A stretch of 64,000 nucleotides of DNA, from the NCBI GenBank assembly GCA_951799445.1, contig OX637297.1, forward strand, positions 13,268,001-13,332,000, given 5' to 3'. Both the position numbers and the translations under genes were made by a program. The notes under the pieces were generated by a model that saw only the letters and a list, made by a program, of their open reading frames with translations, did not search any database and had not been told where the DNA came from. Source of the DNA: Pseudisothecium myosuroides. Lineage: Eukaryota > Streptophyta > Bryopsida > Hypnales > Lembophyllaceae. Shown in pieces: positions 23,360 to 33,749 of the stretch. Each line of letters begins with the position of its first letter. Position 1 is the first letter of the stretch.

Positions 23360-23704
23360 ATGCTTGAATTCATTACGGTTCCACCGTTGCAGGTTGCAAG
23401 TAGGCAAACGAAGAAGAAAAGAAGAAACAAACTATATTACACCACTCCAAAGGAAAGGTTGAAATCTAAGATGAGAGCGGCCGCTAAAGTTTTGAGTCGA
23501 GGAATGGAGGGCTATGGTGAAACGTCTAAAGCACTTGATTTTGGAGGCCTGGAGGTGGACGACATCGCTGGCGATGTAGATAAAGTTATTGAAGAACCAA
23601 TGTCTATGATAGCAAGAGAGGAGGGCAACAAAGATGATGCAGAAGAAGATGAGAATGAGGAGGCTAATTGTGGGAGTACGTATCATCCGGAAAGTCCCAA
23701 TTAG
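23360..23704 (+). CDS. Small basic TTPK-motif ORF, paralogue of the 59.6-kb ORF
   Basis: An ATG-initiated frame of 114 codons; a GTTGCAG/GT site at about 23390-23396 suggests the ORF may instead be a terminal exon. The basic block KKKRRNKLYYTTPKERLKSK is followed by RGMEGYGETSKALDFGG and an acidic tail (DDAEEDENEEAN). The same block order occurs at 59610-60038 (KRQRRKALYFTTPKRLKRSR, then AGETVRVLEF). The stop lies 33 bp inside the TG..CA unit, so the reading frame crosses the internal/LTR-like border. No known family is recognised. It may be an accessory ORF of the element or a host exon carried by it. Confidence 0.5.
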   Translation: MLEFITVPPLQVASRQTKKKRRNKLYYTTPKERLKSKMRAAAKVLSRGMEGYGETSKALDFGGLEVDDIAGDVDKVIEEPMSMIAREEGNKDDAEEDENEEANCGSTYHPESPN

Positions 23705-24110
23705 CAATTTAGTGGAGATAAAAGTAGCAGAACTTTTTCAATTTTTGCATTTAAATACCAAGTTAGGACTTAGATATTAGAAATAGAAATTAGTTTCTAG
23801 GTAGAAAGGATAAAACTCTAAATAGGTTACGCAGGCTGCCGGAAACCGTAGCCGGAAAGTTCCGGAAAGTTCCGGATCGTAGGGACCTACCGCCTAGGTT
23901 CCGGCTAGGGAACTTACGGGAACGTTTTTGGCGGCGGGAACTTAGGGTTCCGACAGGTACTTAAACCCCACCGCCAGCCTCATTCAGTCTCTTTTACCCG
24001 TGTTCTTCCACGGTGCGTTAGAAGAGAGAAAGAGTGGTGAGTTAGGGCGTGTTAGGGAGAGAAAGGGAGAAAGGTGCCGATTGCACCGGATTGTCCTAGC
24101 AGTCGGTGAG

Positions 24111-26009
24111 ATGGCGGAAGCGAGTCGATCCCGGAGGTCGGTAGTGACAGCCCGGGGCGTACGTCCGGTTGTCCCATCGGATCCGGAGCGCCTGAAGGAG
24201 TTAGAAGAGGACCTAGAAATCATGGGGTGTTTAGGATTGGTAAAACGTCCATGGAACGTCCGGAGTGAAGAGATGATTGATGAGCTGGTTTCCGGAGTAG
24301 GTAATCAGTTCGATTTGACGATTAGGGGTCGATCTAGGGCCTGGACTCCGGAGTTGTGGGCGAAGGCATACTTTACGCCGAGCAGGGGTTCCGGAATGGC
24401 GTCCCGGACGGATACTTACGCCGTGGAGGTATTCCGGAGTCATGCGGATTCCAAGGAGGGAAACACCGCGAGTGATTGTAAGAGTCCACGGGATGGGCAG
24501 TTGTTAGCATTCCTCATCCCTATCTTGTATCCGGAAAAGCCCACCCGGATTACAATGATCGTGGCAAACACCATTTTCGGAGCGCTGGGAGATAGAGAGA
24601 ATCCGGCTCCCAGGCCGGTCAGCTGGGGAGTGATCATTCACTCCGTAGTGGAAAAGTTAGCGGTCAATATCGCGAACAAGAAGTCAAGTCCGATTAGCCC
24701 CTATCTTTTCCATCTGTATCACTCCGAAGATGCACTGGCCGGACCGGAAATGACCATATACCGGAAGGGCGAGAATTTGTTGAGGTATGGACTTCCCGCA
24801 GAAGATGAACCGGATGAGCTCGAGCCGGAAGAAGAGGAACCAGAACCGGAGCAGGCATCACCAAACATTGGAGGGACGCGCCGGAAATCGACTGATCGGG
24901 GTGCGCGGGGGAAGCAAGAAGCCGAGGAGGAAGAGAAGCCCCGAGAACCACTTCCGGAAACAGATCAGCTAGAGGCCACCATCAAATGGCTGTTAGCTAC
25001 CCGGGCACAGAATGAGCGGATGTCGGCGCTGATCCGGCAAATGTGCGAGAAATTGGGTGTGAAGGAAGAAACCCAAATCCTGGTGACGTTGGCGGAAAGG
25101 CCAGATCCGGAAGCGGTGAAGCAGCTGGAGGACCGGATTCTGACCTTGGAGCAAGAACGGGACCGGTTTCGAGAACAAGCTGCGTGGTCGGAGAAGGAGA
25201 GGATGGCCGCTGAAACAAAAGAGGGAGAAGCCCTCGATCTGGTCCGGAATGTCAGAAGTCTGTTTGACACTCCGGCGGATATTCTTGCCAGAGCTACACT
25301 CTGGAATAATCACATGGTGAAGGATGGTCACGTGGCGGGATCGAAGGTGGTGAGCATCCTTGTGGATTTTGAAGTCCGGATTGAGGGAATGCTCAAGGAA
25401 GTCCGGCAACTGTTGGGAAACTTGGATCCGCTTGAGGGGTTAGACCAAGGCCTTTTTGACCTAGGTCAGGATCTCCAAGAAGGAGGGGCACAGAACCAGC
25501 CTTCTCCGGCAAAGAGCAAGACAATCGCCGGAACGTCACAAGCCGGAACAGCATCGGCACAGAAGAGGAGGTCGCTGGTGAAGCAGTTTGCGGCCTCCAC
25601 TCCAGTAAAAGATGTTGTCTTAGGCGTCCCAGTCGGAAGAACTGCGTCCGTAGCAAATCTGTTCCCCGACAGACCGGTGGGTTCTACTTTCCGGGAACCA
25701 GCTTTACCCGGAACGGTGTTGAATCCAGCCCGGACGGATCCGGTGAGTTTCACCCACATGCTCCAGCCCTTTCTCCAGACACCGCCACCGTCCCAGCTCA
25801 TCGATCTTACTGTTCCGAAACCAAGGGGACGACGGCTACTGAGCGAGACGGACCCGGAATCGGAAGAGGGGGATACGACTCAATCGGAGGAGGAAGAGTT
25901 GCAGCCTCCCCGGACCAGGTCGAAGACGAAGAACACCCCACCTCAGAAGACAGGTGGATCGCCAGCTCAGGGTGGCACGTCTGTAAAGAAGGCTAAGAGA
26001 AATAAATGA
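24111..26009 (+). CDS. Intact element-encoded protein of unknown function (632 aa)
   Basis: The longest uninterrupted frame of its family. I choose ATG 24111 because the upstream part of the frame has no ATG and conservation begins after it. Approximate layout: residues 20-245, a conserved globular block (LEEDLEIMGCLGLVKRPWNV, LYPEKPTRITMIVANTIFGA, SSPISPYLFHLYHSEDAL); 255-310, acidic and basic low complexity; 315-430, coiled coil with LEDRILTLEQERDRFREQAA; 430-490, a helical block VVSILVDFEVRIEGMLKEVR; then a Ser/Pro-rich linker, an acidic run (ESEEGDTTQSEEEE) and a basic tail ending KKAKRNK. There are no reverse transcriptase, integrase, protease or zinc-knuckle motifs. The GALGDRE...VSWGVIIHSVV stretch vaguely recalls plant transposon-associated proteins; this is weak. 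An intact frame amid broken copies implies recent activity. Confidence 0.75.
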   Translation: MAEASRSRRSVVTARGVRPVVPSDPERLKELEEDLEIMGCLGLVKRPWNVRSEEMIDELVSGVGNQFDLTIRGRSRAWTPELWAKAYFTPSRGSGMASRTDTYAVEVFRSHADSKEGNTASDCKSPRDGQLLAFLIPILYPEKPTRITMIVANTIFGALGDRENPAPRPVSWGVIIHSVVEKLAVNIANKKSSPISPYLFHLYHSEDALAGPEMTIYRKGENLLRYGLPAEDEPDELEPEEEEPEPEQASPNIGGTRRKSTDRGARGKQEAEEEEKPREPLPETDQLEATIKWLLATRAQNERMSALIRQMCEKLGVKEETQILVTLAERPDPEAVKQLEDRILTLEQERDRFREQAAWSEKERMAAETKEGEALDLVRNVRSLFDTPADILARATLWNNHMVKDGHVAGSKVVSILVDFEVRIEGMLKEVRQLLGNLDPLEGLDQGLFDLGQDLQEGGAQNQPSPAKSKTIAGTSQAGTASAQKRRSLVKQFAASTPVKDVVLGVPVGRTASVANLFPDRPVGSTFREPALPGTVLNPARTDPVSFTHMLQPFLQTPPPSQLIDLTVPKPRGRRLLSETDPESEEGDTTQSEEEELQPPRTRSKTKNTPPQKTGGSPAQGGTSVKKAKRNK

Positions 26010-27144
26010 CTATCTAGGGTAGCAGTAGCAGTAATTGTAGTTAGGATTCTTACCAGGATGGTAGTTCCGGAACCGGATTTTCCGGATGTAGGCCCAGTAG
26101 TTCCGGACTTTTAGGAGTTAAATGGTTTTGCAGTTTTCCCGGAACGGTCTTCAGGGCCGTTTTTTTTTTTTTGCTTTTTAGTTGGCCGTTGGCCGGTTTT
26201 CTGGTGGCCGTTTGGGCTGCCTTTTTGTGGGTTTTTAAGGGCAGGCCGGTTTGTTGGCCTGTCATTCCTTTTTCCTTGTTCATTTAATCTAAAGCATTCA
26301 GGAAAGCACTCGTTGGATTATTCTCTTGCGTATCGCGTCTATAGTCACTTGTGTGGATGTGTAAGTGAGAGTGTGCAAGGGGGAGGAGTCCGGATTCGTG
26401 GACTGCCGGATTAGGCTAAGTGTGTCTTACAGATGAGTTTTTAGACTTGCGCAGTGAGAAAGTGGCGCCTTTAAAACGCTGGTACGGTAATCCGGTGGAG
26501 ACCAAGGAGTGGTCCGGAAGCTAGTCCGGAATTCGCAGGGGCGGTTCCGTGCGGAGATAGGCAACCGCCAGAGGAATATTTCCACCCGTCCGGAAGGCTA
26601 GTCAACCTCATGAGCGGTCGAGAGCTAGGAAGTCATTCCCTTAGTTCCGGAAGTCCGGTATCCGTCGTTGTAGTAAGGAGGACCTAACGCTACCCTGTGT
26701 GACCAGCTTTCCGAATAGGCCATCCGGAATGTTGTGAGGGGGCCACCCTGTTTACTCAACTAGATCTATTCTTGGGTTGTGTTTTGTTTTATGTTATTAG
26801 AGTTTATGTCAGATACGGAGTGGTGCAGTTCCCTACCCCTCGGAAAGAGCAAGTGAGGAACCCTCTGAGGGTAAAACAGAGGTATCGAAAACCAACTTGT
26901 TAGAAAGACGGAACCGGAATATTGGATAGGGCCGGATTCGGAAGAGAATCCGGAAAGGAAGTAGTTCCGGAAAAGTGTTTGTGTGTTGAAAGGACCCCTC
27001 TCAAGGTGGTCAAAGTCCGGAAACTTAGGGGTCTCGAGAAACTAATTTTGAAGCAACGTCTGGAATCTCCTGGGACGATAACTTGTGTCATCTTAGCACG
27101 TTTTTGTGGTTAAAGATACTTACACCTAGATTACGCGCACGACA
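26010..27144 (+). promoter_or_regulatory. Conserved non-coding 3' block of the TG..CA element (putative U3 end/R/U5)
   Basis: After the ORF, copies 1 and B share GGCCGTTTGGGC, GGTTTTTAAGGGYAGGCCGG, TTGGCCTGTCATTCCTTT, ATTGCGTATCGCGTCTAT-like and GTAAGTGAGAGTGTGCAAGG tracts, then GGAAAGAGCAAGTGARGA and AAAACAGAGGTA. TTTTTAAGGG here corresponds to TATATAAAAG in copy E (52901-52910, minus). That could be the promoter for full-length element RNA, with about 0.9-1 kb of R/U5-like sequence after it. Function is inferred from position only. Confidence 0.5.
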
Positions 27145-28209
27145 TAGTCAGTCTCTGCGAGGGAGACTGGGAGTCTTTTTTCTTGAGTTTTTGTGTGTTT
27201 TCTATTGACTTCTTGTTGTACGTCTCTCCCGCGCGTGGCAGGGTTGTTTTAGTGAGGAGATAGGAAAATGTATGCAGATTCTAGAGAGATTTCTCCCCTT
27301 AGTGCGTTTGTTTTGCTCTTATGTGCATGTAATTGGGTATTCTAAGTGTTGGGAGCGGATTTCAGTTCCTCAGCACCTCTACAGTTCACGATTCCGGGCG
27401 AGAAAACCGTTGTTAGGCTAGGCAGATAGGGAAGGAGTCCTTAGTCGCGCTAGAACTCCTGGATAGGAAATCCGGTTGAGTGTCCGATCTCCCGTGAGGT
27501 CTTGCTGCCCTAGTTGGTAAACGGAAGGACTTTAGTTGATGTTGGAACGGACGAGTTCGCTTGTAACCACCTAACTTTGCACGGAGGGAACTTGGCATCA
27601 AGGTCGTTGTAGTATGAGAGGATTGTACGGGGGGTCTTTGTGTGACCTGCAAATCGGATCGCTATTCGGGTGGTTGTGAGAGATCAAACCGGATCCGCGC
27701 TAGTGTAGGAAGTAGTGGAATAGAGAAGTGGGTCTTCAGCCACTATAAGTCACGAAAGGAGTGGCGGGCCTGCCACTCTCAAAAGCAAGCGGCAAACCCT
27801 CTGATGGTGAAACAGAGGCAAAACTAAACCGGAGTGGAGTGAGAGTACGTGTGAAAGGACCGGATCGGATCGGTCCAGAGAAGTTTCAAGATCAGAAATT
27901 GTAGGATCCTGGGTTGTGATAGGATTACAGGACCGAATAGCTTGACAGGCCGGAAGAGATAAAGAGAGGTCTGGTCGTTGTTTTCGGTGTGTTGTTGTTT
28001 TCGGTTTTAGATCTAGGACCGGAAAGTAGAAATTGGATATTGGCTGAGCTTAAGTTGGGAATAGAGCTAGACACTTCACAGAATCTCGTGGGTTCGATCT
28101 TTAGAGTCATTTTGTTATGCTTTAGAGTGGTTTTTGGGAGTATAACAGGGAATTCACTTACTCTGTGCTGCGACACACCGCATGTGCCGAGCATTGAAGC
28201 TTTTGAATA

Positions 28210-29216
28210 TATATATATTTTTTTGAACAAATGGGAGACCCATTGCATTAAAGAGAGACCAAAGAACAATAGCCAAGCCAATAAGGTTGGACAAGAGAGC
28301 AAAACAAAGTAAGCTCACAAAAAGAATCCAAAAAACCCCGCTAAATGAAGGAGCATTCTGGAGGGCGCACCCTGTTCCAGAACACCTCCTTATCACCTCT
28401 CCTACTAGCTAGGACAGGTGATTGAAGCCAAATACTCTCAAACCTAGTGTAGAACCTAAGAGAATTCGAAGAGTTCGAGTTCTTGAATTTCAAAAGAAGA
28501 TTGGCGGGACTCCCTCTCTTTTATTCAGGCGACATACAAGTGTTGGAGTTTGGTCCTGGCCATTGGCAGTGGGATAATGGTCGTCAGCTGTCATCCTACA
28601 CAACATCCATGGGCCGTCAACTCCTTACCAAGAATTGTTAACTCAAGCGGTCCATTCCCTCCAAGTGGTCGGGCCATCTTCCTCTTAACTTTCTACCTGA
28701 TTGGCGGGATCTTTGGCATAAATCTAGATCTCAAAAGGAAGTGGCTTTCATGTGGTCTGTCTGGCACAATGCAGTGGCCGTTCATTCATGGAGGGCTCGC
28801 ATCAACCCAACTATCGATGTCAGATGTAATTGTTGCACGGATAATGTAGAGGAGACACCAGTCCATAGATTTTACCAATGCCCCAGAGCTCAGGAGATTT
28901 GGGATTTTGCACAGTCGATTCTCCATCACATCTGTGGTGAACCACCAGTGTTAGGTCCTCACACCCGGTTTAGTGCAACCCAATGCATCTTTGGCACTAG
29001 GCTTCCACGAAGATTCACCGATCTCGGGATCATTTGGACTCTGCTTCGAGGCCAAGCTCTTTGGATCATATGGATCTCACGCAATAGTAAGGTTTTTGCT
29101 AATGCTTCATGGCCACTTAGCAATGGGCAACAAGCTTTGTGGGATGCTCTCTTAGATGCGGGTCGAGCGGCGTAGATTAAGGCTCAGTACGGAGCGCGTC
29201 AGCACCCTCATCTGTC
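28210..29216. mobile_element. LINE fragment with 5' inversion and 15-bp target duplication
   Basis: TGAAGCTTTTGAATA occurs at 28195-28209 and 29217-29231. Left end, read on the minus strand, is a LINE 3' end (CTTTAATGCAATGGGTCTCC, then TTGTTCAAAAAAA and a TA tail). The right part encodes reverse-transcriptase C-terminal sequence on the plus strand. Opposite orientations of 5' and 3' pieces inside one target duplication match twin-primed retrotransposition. The junction lies somewhere between about 28400 and 28550. It landed 15 bp beyond the TSD of copy A. Confidence 0.8.
28549..29175 (+). pseudogene. LINE reverse transcriptase C-terminal fragment (zf-RVT)
   Basis: The frame gives GPGHWQWDNGRQLSSYTTS, an in-frame TAA at 28639-28641, then EVAFMWSVWHNAVAVHSWRA, CNCCTDNVEETPVHRFYQCP and AQEIWDFAQSILHHICG. 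The CNCC...H...C pattern with W spacing is the zinc-binding domain following the reverse transcriptase of plant LINEs. The RT catalytic core is absent, so this is a 5'-truncated piece. Confidence 0.8.
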
Positions 29217-29231
29217 TGAAGCTTTTGAATA

Positions 29232-30990
29232 CACCATCACCCTATGCTCTCTACAAACAACAAGAACTCAAAGCTCCAGAAGTATCAAACATTTGCCAAA
29301 TGACTCAAATCTCAGCCACTTGAACAAGAACAGTTTTGGGCATACCAACATGAAATATGTGGAGCCAACTCATGATCAATTATTTTTATAAAATTGCACA
29401 TTCTAAATAACAAAATATTGTACCATTGTGAGAGGTAAGCCTCTTGAAATGAAGGATAAAAAAATGACAAAACTAGGAGCTGAAGACGGAGAACAAATAC
29501 CCATTTGAAATCCTAAGAGCGACCTTTATCAAAAATGTTCTTCACCTTATGAATCACTCTCAGTGGTAATGAAATCTAGTAATTTGAAGGCATGAAGAGC
29601 TGGCTCAACCCTAAGAAGGTGATTTCTTGATTGTGCTCTAATACACAATGACATACCCTTGAGCAATCACCTAGAATCTCTACATTGAAAGAAAAGAACA
29701 AAAGCAAATGGATTGAAAAATAGAAGAAGAATAAGCACACATTTACCAAGGAAAATTGAAATGAAGAAAGCTCGGCATGGCTCTAGCAAGTTCATTGACA
29801 CAGACTTGGAGCTTGAATCTCGTGTTGAAATACCGAATCCCTAGACTGAGTGGACGGTTGAGATGTGGTGCTCCTCAACGACAACCTAATCGATGGTCTA
29901 AGATTCTCTTGCAATCGACAGTTGGGGCAGGGGGAGTTTTTTTTTTTAATTATCAATTGACGGCTCTTGTTTTTTTGGGGGGGGGCACAACCAGGCAAAG
30001 GCGTCATCACAGGAGATAATCTTAGACTGAGCGCCTCTAAGCTCAAATTAGCAAAGCCAAACAAACTATATCGGATTTGCTTGAGAACCATGCTTTAAAT
30101 AGCCATCCAAATGGTCATGGCTCAGGCTTGCCAGTGCAATTCCAACATTGAATATTCATGCATATTGTGAGCTTTCATGGATTCACTTTAGCCCCTATTT
30201 GCTCTAGTTTTCCAATCTCTGATTGTGGTCTTCAAAGCACTCTCTGCTAGTTTATAACTTACTTGTTTGGGCAAGTGCGTGTCATTTAAACTTATGTTGG
30301 CTTTATGTGTGAGATTCCTACTTACTGAGAGTTGATGTACCTATTGGAACACAACGGTAGAGGGTTCATTATGCAAACACTACATTAGCCTATGCACAAC
30401 TAGTATCACGAGATTACAATTTAGCTAATATAATTGGACTTCCAAAGTTCTTTCATTGGAGGCATTGAAGGCCTTGCACCAACTAGAACCAGTCTTGTCA
30501 CATTCTTGACATAGAAAATATGATTTTAGCTTCACCTTCCGTATTTAAGTGTATATGCAAGTTCAAGGACAACATATAAGCGCCATCAATGAACTAGAAA
30601 AACATTTGTATTGCACTTTTATATATGCTTTGTCCAAAAACAATGTATGCTGAAAATGCAAAGCCATAGTTGGTCCTTGTAGTAGCCAATCCAAGTATTC
30701 TCAATCCTTTTTTGTACCTAAATCCAATGCATGGTACCCCTATACAACATCCACATGACCTAAACCGCTAGGAAAAATTAGTGATCCACCTGTGAGAACG
30801 TGCTCATGCCAAAACAACCACCAATGTTGTCAAATCCGCGGTAGGTTAGAGCATTGTAGGCTTCAATCGCTATCAAATCCTACCTGCGTGCATAGTGCAC
30901 TCCATGGAAAAGTGGCACAAGCTTCGTCACCTTGCAAGGTCCCAAAAAGTCGCGGACAGAAGAGAAGGAGTGAAAACCTTGGCCGTCCTC
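29232..30990. other. No gene recognised; AT-rich
   Basis: A homopolymer T run (about 29937-29946) and a G run (about 29980) are present. Opposed small frames at 29777-30091 overlap and look incidental. 30780-30990 contains a minus-strand stretch without early stops ahead of the B3-like exon, unassigned. Confidence 0.35.
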
Positions 30991-30995
30991 ATTGA

Positions 30996-31145
30996 TTAGT
31001 TGTGCAATCTATATTGAAATGAAACTGACTTTGCCAAGAGAGTGAAGGTGAGGCGGTCGTCTTTTGCAACGTTGTAGTTAAGTATGAAGTCCTTCCATCC
31101 AATGCCAAATTTCACTTGCGGCTGACTAGGTTCGCTGCCATTGAT
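30996..31145 (-). pseudogene. Possible B3-like DNA-binding domain fragment
   Basis: The minus-strand frame gives QVKFGIGWKDFILNYNVAKD followed by DRLTFTLLAKSVSFQ and a stop at 30996-30998. The pattern of W..F...N.....D.L.F.L resembles the second half of a plant B3 domain, which binds DNA. No ATG or further B3 exon could be placed, so a gene fragment is most likely. Alternative: chance similarity. Confidence 0.4.
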
Positions 31146-31159
31146 ATTAATTGTAATGT

Positions 31160-33740
31160 ACTAGCGCGAGCTATGCTCAGAGGTTTGTAGAGTTACTTGC
31201 TTCTAGAACTTGTGTTTGAGGTTGCGCACAATTTTTCTTGGCAGTGTCTGCGATGCACAAGGAAAAGAATGAGACAACAAGAACTAACAAGTTACATCCC
31301 AAACTTGTTTGCAAGCTGTGAAATTCCACCCCGTAACACCATTTCACTAGTATAATTCTAAAATGAAACCGCTTGAAACATGCACAAAGCAAGCGCGCTC
31401 TAAATCTTGCTTAATCAAACAATCGTGCTAAACCTGATTAATCTAAATAGCTTGCAAAATTGCGTGTTGCTTCAATGCAGGAAGTAGGGCTTTCTACAAA
31501 CCAAGCATTTGCCAATAAACAAGAGAGAAGAGAGAAACGTAAACCAAAGGAGCATAGGAACACACCATAGTAGAAAAGGTGGACTTCCTCACGAATCTCT
31601 AGAAGGACAACAACTCATCATTTTATGGTCCTTCTCAATCACCTCAATCGTTGCAAGGACTGCCATTGCCCGACATGTTGAATCTCCAATGGCAGAGTGC
31701 CCAAAAACTAGTGTTGAATCTCCAACAACGGAGCGCCCCAAAACTAGGGAGAATCTCCACTGACACAAATTCAATTCACTAGGGAGACAGGGCAGATCGA
31801 AAGCTCACTCACGCACTGCCAGTGGTGAACTGATTGGAAGCTCATTCTAATTTATAGAATGTGCATTCATCATGCCAGGGATGTACCTACAATACATTCC
31901 CCATTCAAGATGGAACACTTGCAAGTTATATTAAGAGCTCATAGAATGAAGACATCATGGTCAAAGGGTACAAAACAAGTTTTTAAGATATTTAGCAGCA
32001 AAATTGGATTATTTAGCAATTTCAAGAGCCAATTAGTAGGTAATATAAATAATCAAATCAAATTTCACAATGATTTCATGAAGATTTCACAAAGATTTTA
32101 TTAATTATATTTGTAGACTAATGACTACACCATAGTACTCCTGAAAAGACTGGTACGTAACTATCAGAATATGTACACGATAATATGCCAACATCTAATT
32201 TATGTATGTACAAATGCATCAAAAAAAAATCAATCTAATTTTCCTACAACCAAGACCATTACTAGCAAGCACCACTCACTTAAAAATTGCACTAGTTAAA
32301 TAACACCTAGTATTGGACAACGCTACCATCTTTCCTCCAAAATGAAGGTTTCACCCTACTATCTTCTTTTTGTCTCGACTTGTGTAGAAACTCTGCCTGC
32401 AAATGCGCCAGCTTGCTACTCACGTGCCTTTTTCTTTGTATTCTTTGCTTTGGCCTTGCCTTTTTCAATGGTTGAATTCAAAGCTTTACACTCTATTACT
32501 TCTTCATTTGTTGATTCAACGTTCAAATCTGTATCACTTGCCATATGTACATTGTTGTCTACTAAGGTATTTAGTGCTACGTATTTCTTTCCATTGATTT
32601 TGTCAAATGGCACATTTGCAGGTCTTTTAAAAACTATACATCTTGGCTTCAGAATAGCAAGAAGCCGAGAGTCAACAAGAGGTGTTGAATTCTCTGCATA
32701 AATTGAGCGTAAGCATCAATTGAACTGAACCAATTGAAGCATAAATCCTAAATCCTCCTTTCATAAGCCCAAACAAGTCCTAAACCCTATCCTAACTTCA
32801 AAAATCAAGCATTTTGTAAGAAAACGTACCATATTGTTTTCCTTTTGTTGCCCCCAAAGTTTCTGTCAGTACTACACACACAATTCAAATTTTCATCAAC
32901 ATCATTGCCATTTCAAAAGAGATTCTTTTGTACCATAAATCAATTCACTCTAAAAAAAATGTAGGTACCTAGACTAACAATGATGCCTTTAGGTACAATT
33001 TCTCGATGTTTAACACCATTAATCTTCACAGGAAAATCCACTTCTTGTCCTCCTGAATTTGAAATTGCGAGCCCTAATTTAGTGGTCTTTGTGGTTCTTT
33101 TGATGGAGCGCTACAAGGGATGGCAACCTATGCACTCCTGCTGTGGCTGAGCTCCATCCTCCACTAATAGGATTGCAACTCCGTTGTCTGGATCCACATG
33201 ACCTACTATCCGAATAATTGAGGCTTGATGGAGACCATGTATGCAGAATAGTGTTGGTGATAAGCAAGAAAAAACACTAAAGCAATGTGTAAAGAGCAAA
33301 GCACTACCAAATGAGTCACATGCTTGCTAAAGAAGCAAGAAGCAATACCAAAGTAATGCGTAGTGAATTGAGCTCTACCAAATGAGTCACTTGCTTTTGG
33401 CATAAGCAAGAAGGAACAATAAGTAGTGCCAAATGAGTGAAGCAGGTGGAGAGAAAGCACTGGGTAGTACCAATAACCATTGTCTTCATTATTTCAGCAC
33501 CACGCTTTTGCCGTAAGTGCTAAACACAGCAACCCTAAGCACTAGTGACCCTATTGTAATCACTAAGGAGCATGTGGTTGTTCAAAAGTACTTGGCCACT
33601 TTCTACAGTAATTTACAAACGGAGTTCATGTTAAATGCGTCGCAAATCACTTGAAGCAAGAGTAGCCACACCACATTGTTTTTATCTACAGACTCAACGT
33701 CCTTCTCTAAAGAAATCAAAGCAGCTTGAGTGAAGTAAAT
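31160..33740. other. Unassigned region with possible minus-strand exons
   Basis: A Lys-rich minus-strand frame at 32416-32613 (TIEKGKAKAKNTKKKARE) and a frame at about 33050-33270 (IIRIVGHVDPDNGVAILLVE, then AISNSGGQEVDFPVKINGVK) look like coding remnants in exon/intron spacing, but neither is recognised. A motif of GDSTLVFGHSAIGDST type near 31680-31740 reflects a local duplication. No complete gene is supported. Confidence 0.3.
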
Positions 33741-33749
33741 GAGTAACAA

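Larger units (their letters stand above)
22781..27144 (+). mobile_element. Insertion B: 3.48-kb TG..CA unit plus 888 bp of upstream sequence
   Basis: TAGTCAGTCT occurs at 22771-22780 and 27145-27154, and the preceding A extends the match to 11 bp; copy E shows a single-copy equivalent at this site. The insert is therefore 4364 bp. Its right 3476 bp (23669-27144) are a full TG..CA unit, starting TGTGGGAGTACGTATC after GGCTAAT and ending GCGCACGACA. Its left 888 bp hold part of another ORF. The layout resembles the 3' end of an LTR retrotransposon (internal tail, polypurine side, 3' LTR), but a 10-11 bp duplication is too long for a standard integrase. It inserted beside the downstream TATA-like tract of copy A. 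Confidence 0.75.
20324..28175 (+). mobile_element. TG..CA element copy A, split by a younger insertion
   Basis: Starts TGTTGCAATGTGAA and ends GTGCTGCGACA, with CACCG at 20319-20323 and again at 28176-28180. Bases 22781-27144 are a later insertion. Removing it with one copy of the duplicated TAGTCAGTCT leaves about 3478 bp, the same size as copy B. The truncated minus-strand copy at 51874-54135 aligns straight across the insertion point, which confirms the original continuity. The 3' part (27155-28175) has a conserved run with the AAAACAGAGG tract and ends in the CGACA shared with copies B and E. Confidence 0.85.

Noticed and set aside
23669..27144. Reading insertion B as an insertion of the solo TG..CA unit alone
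   Set aside because: The 5 bp on the left (CTAAT) and right (TAGTC) differ, while the TAGTCAGTCT duplication encloses 888 bp more on the left.
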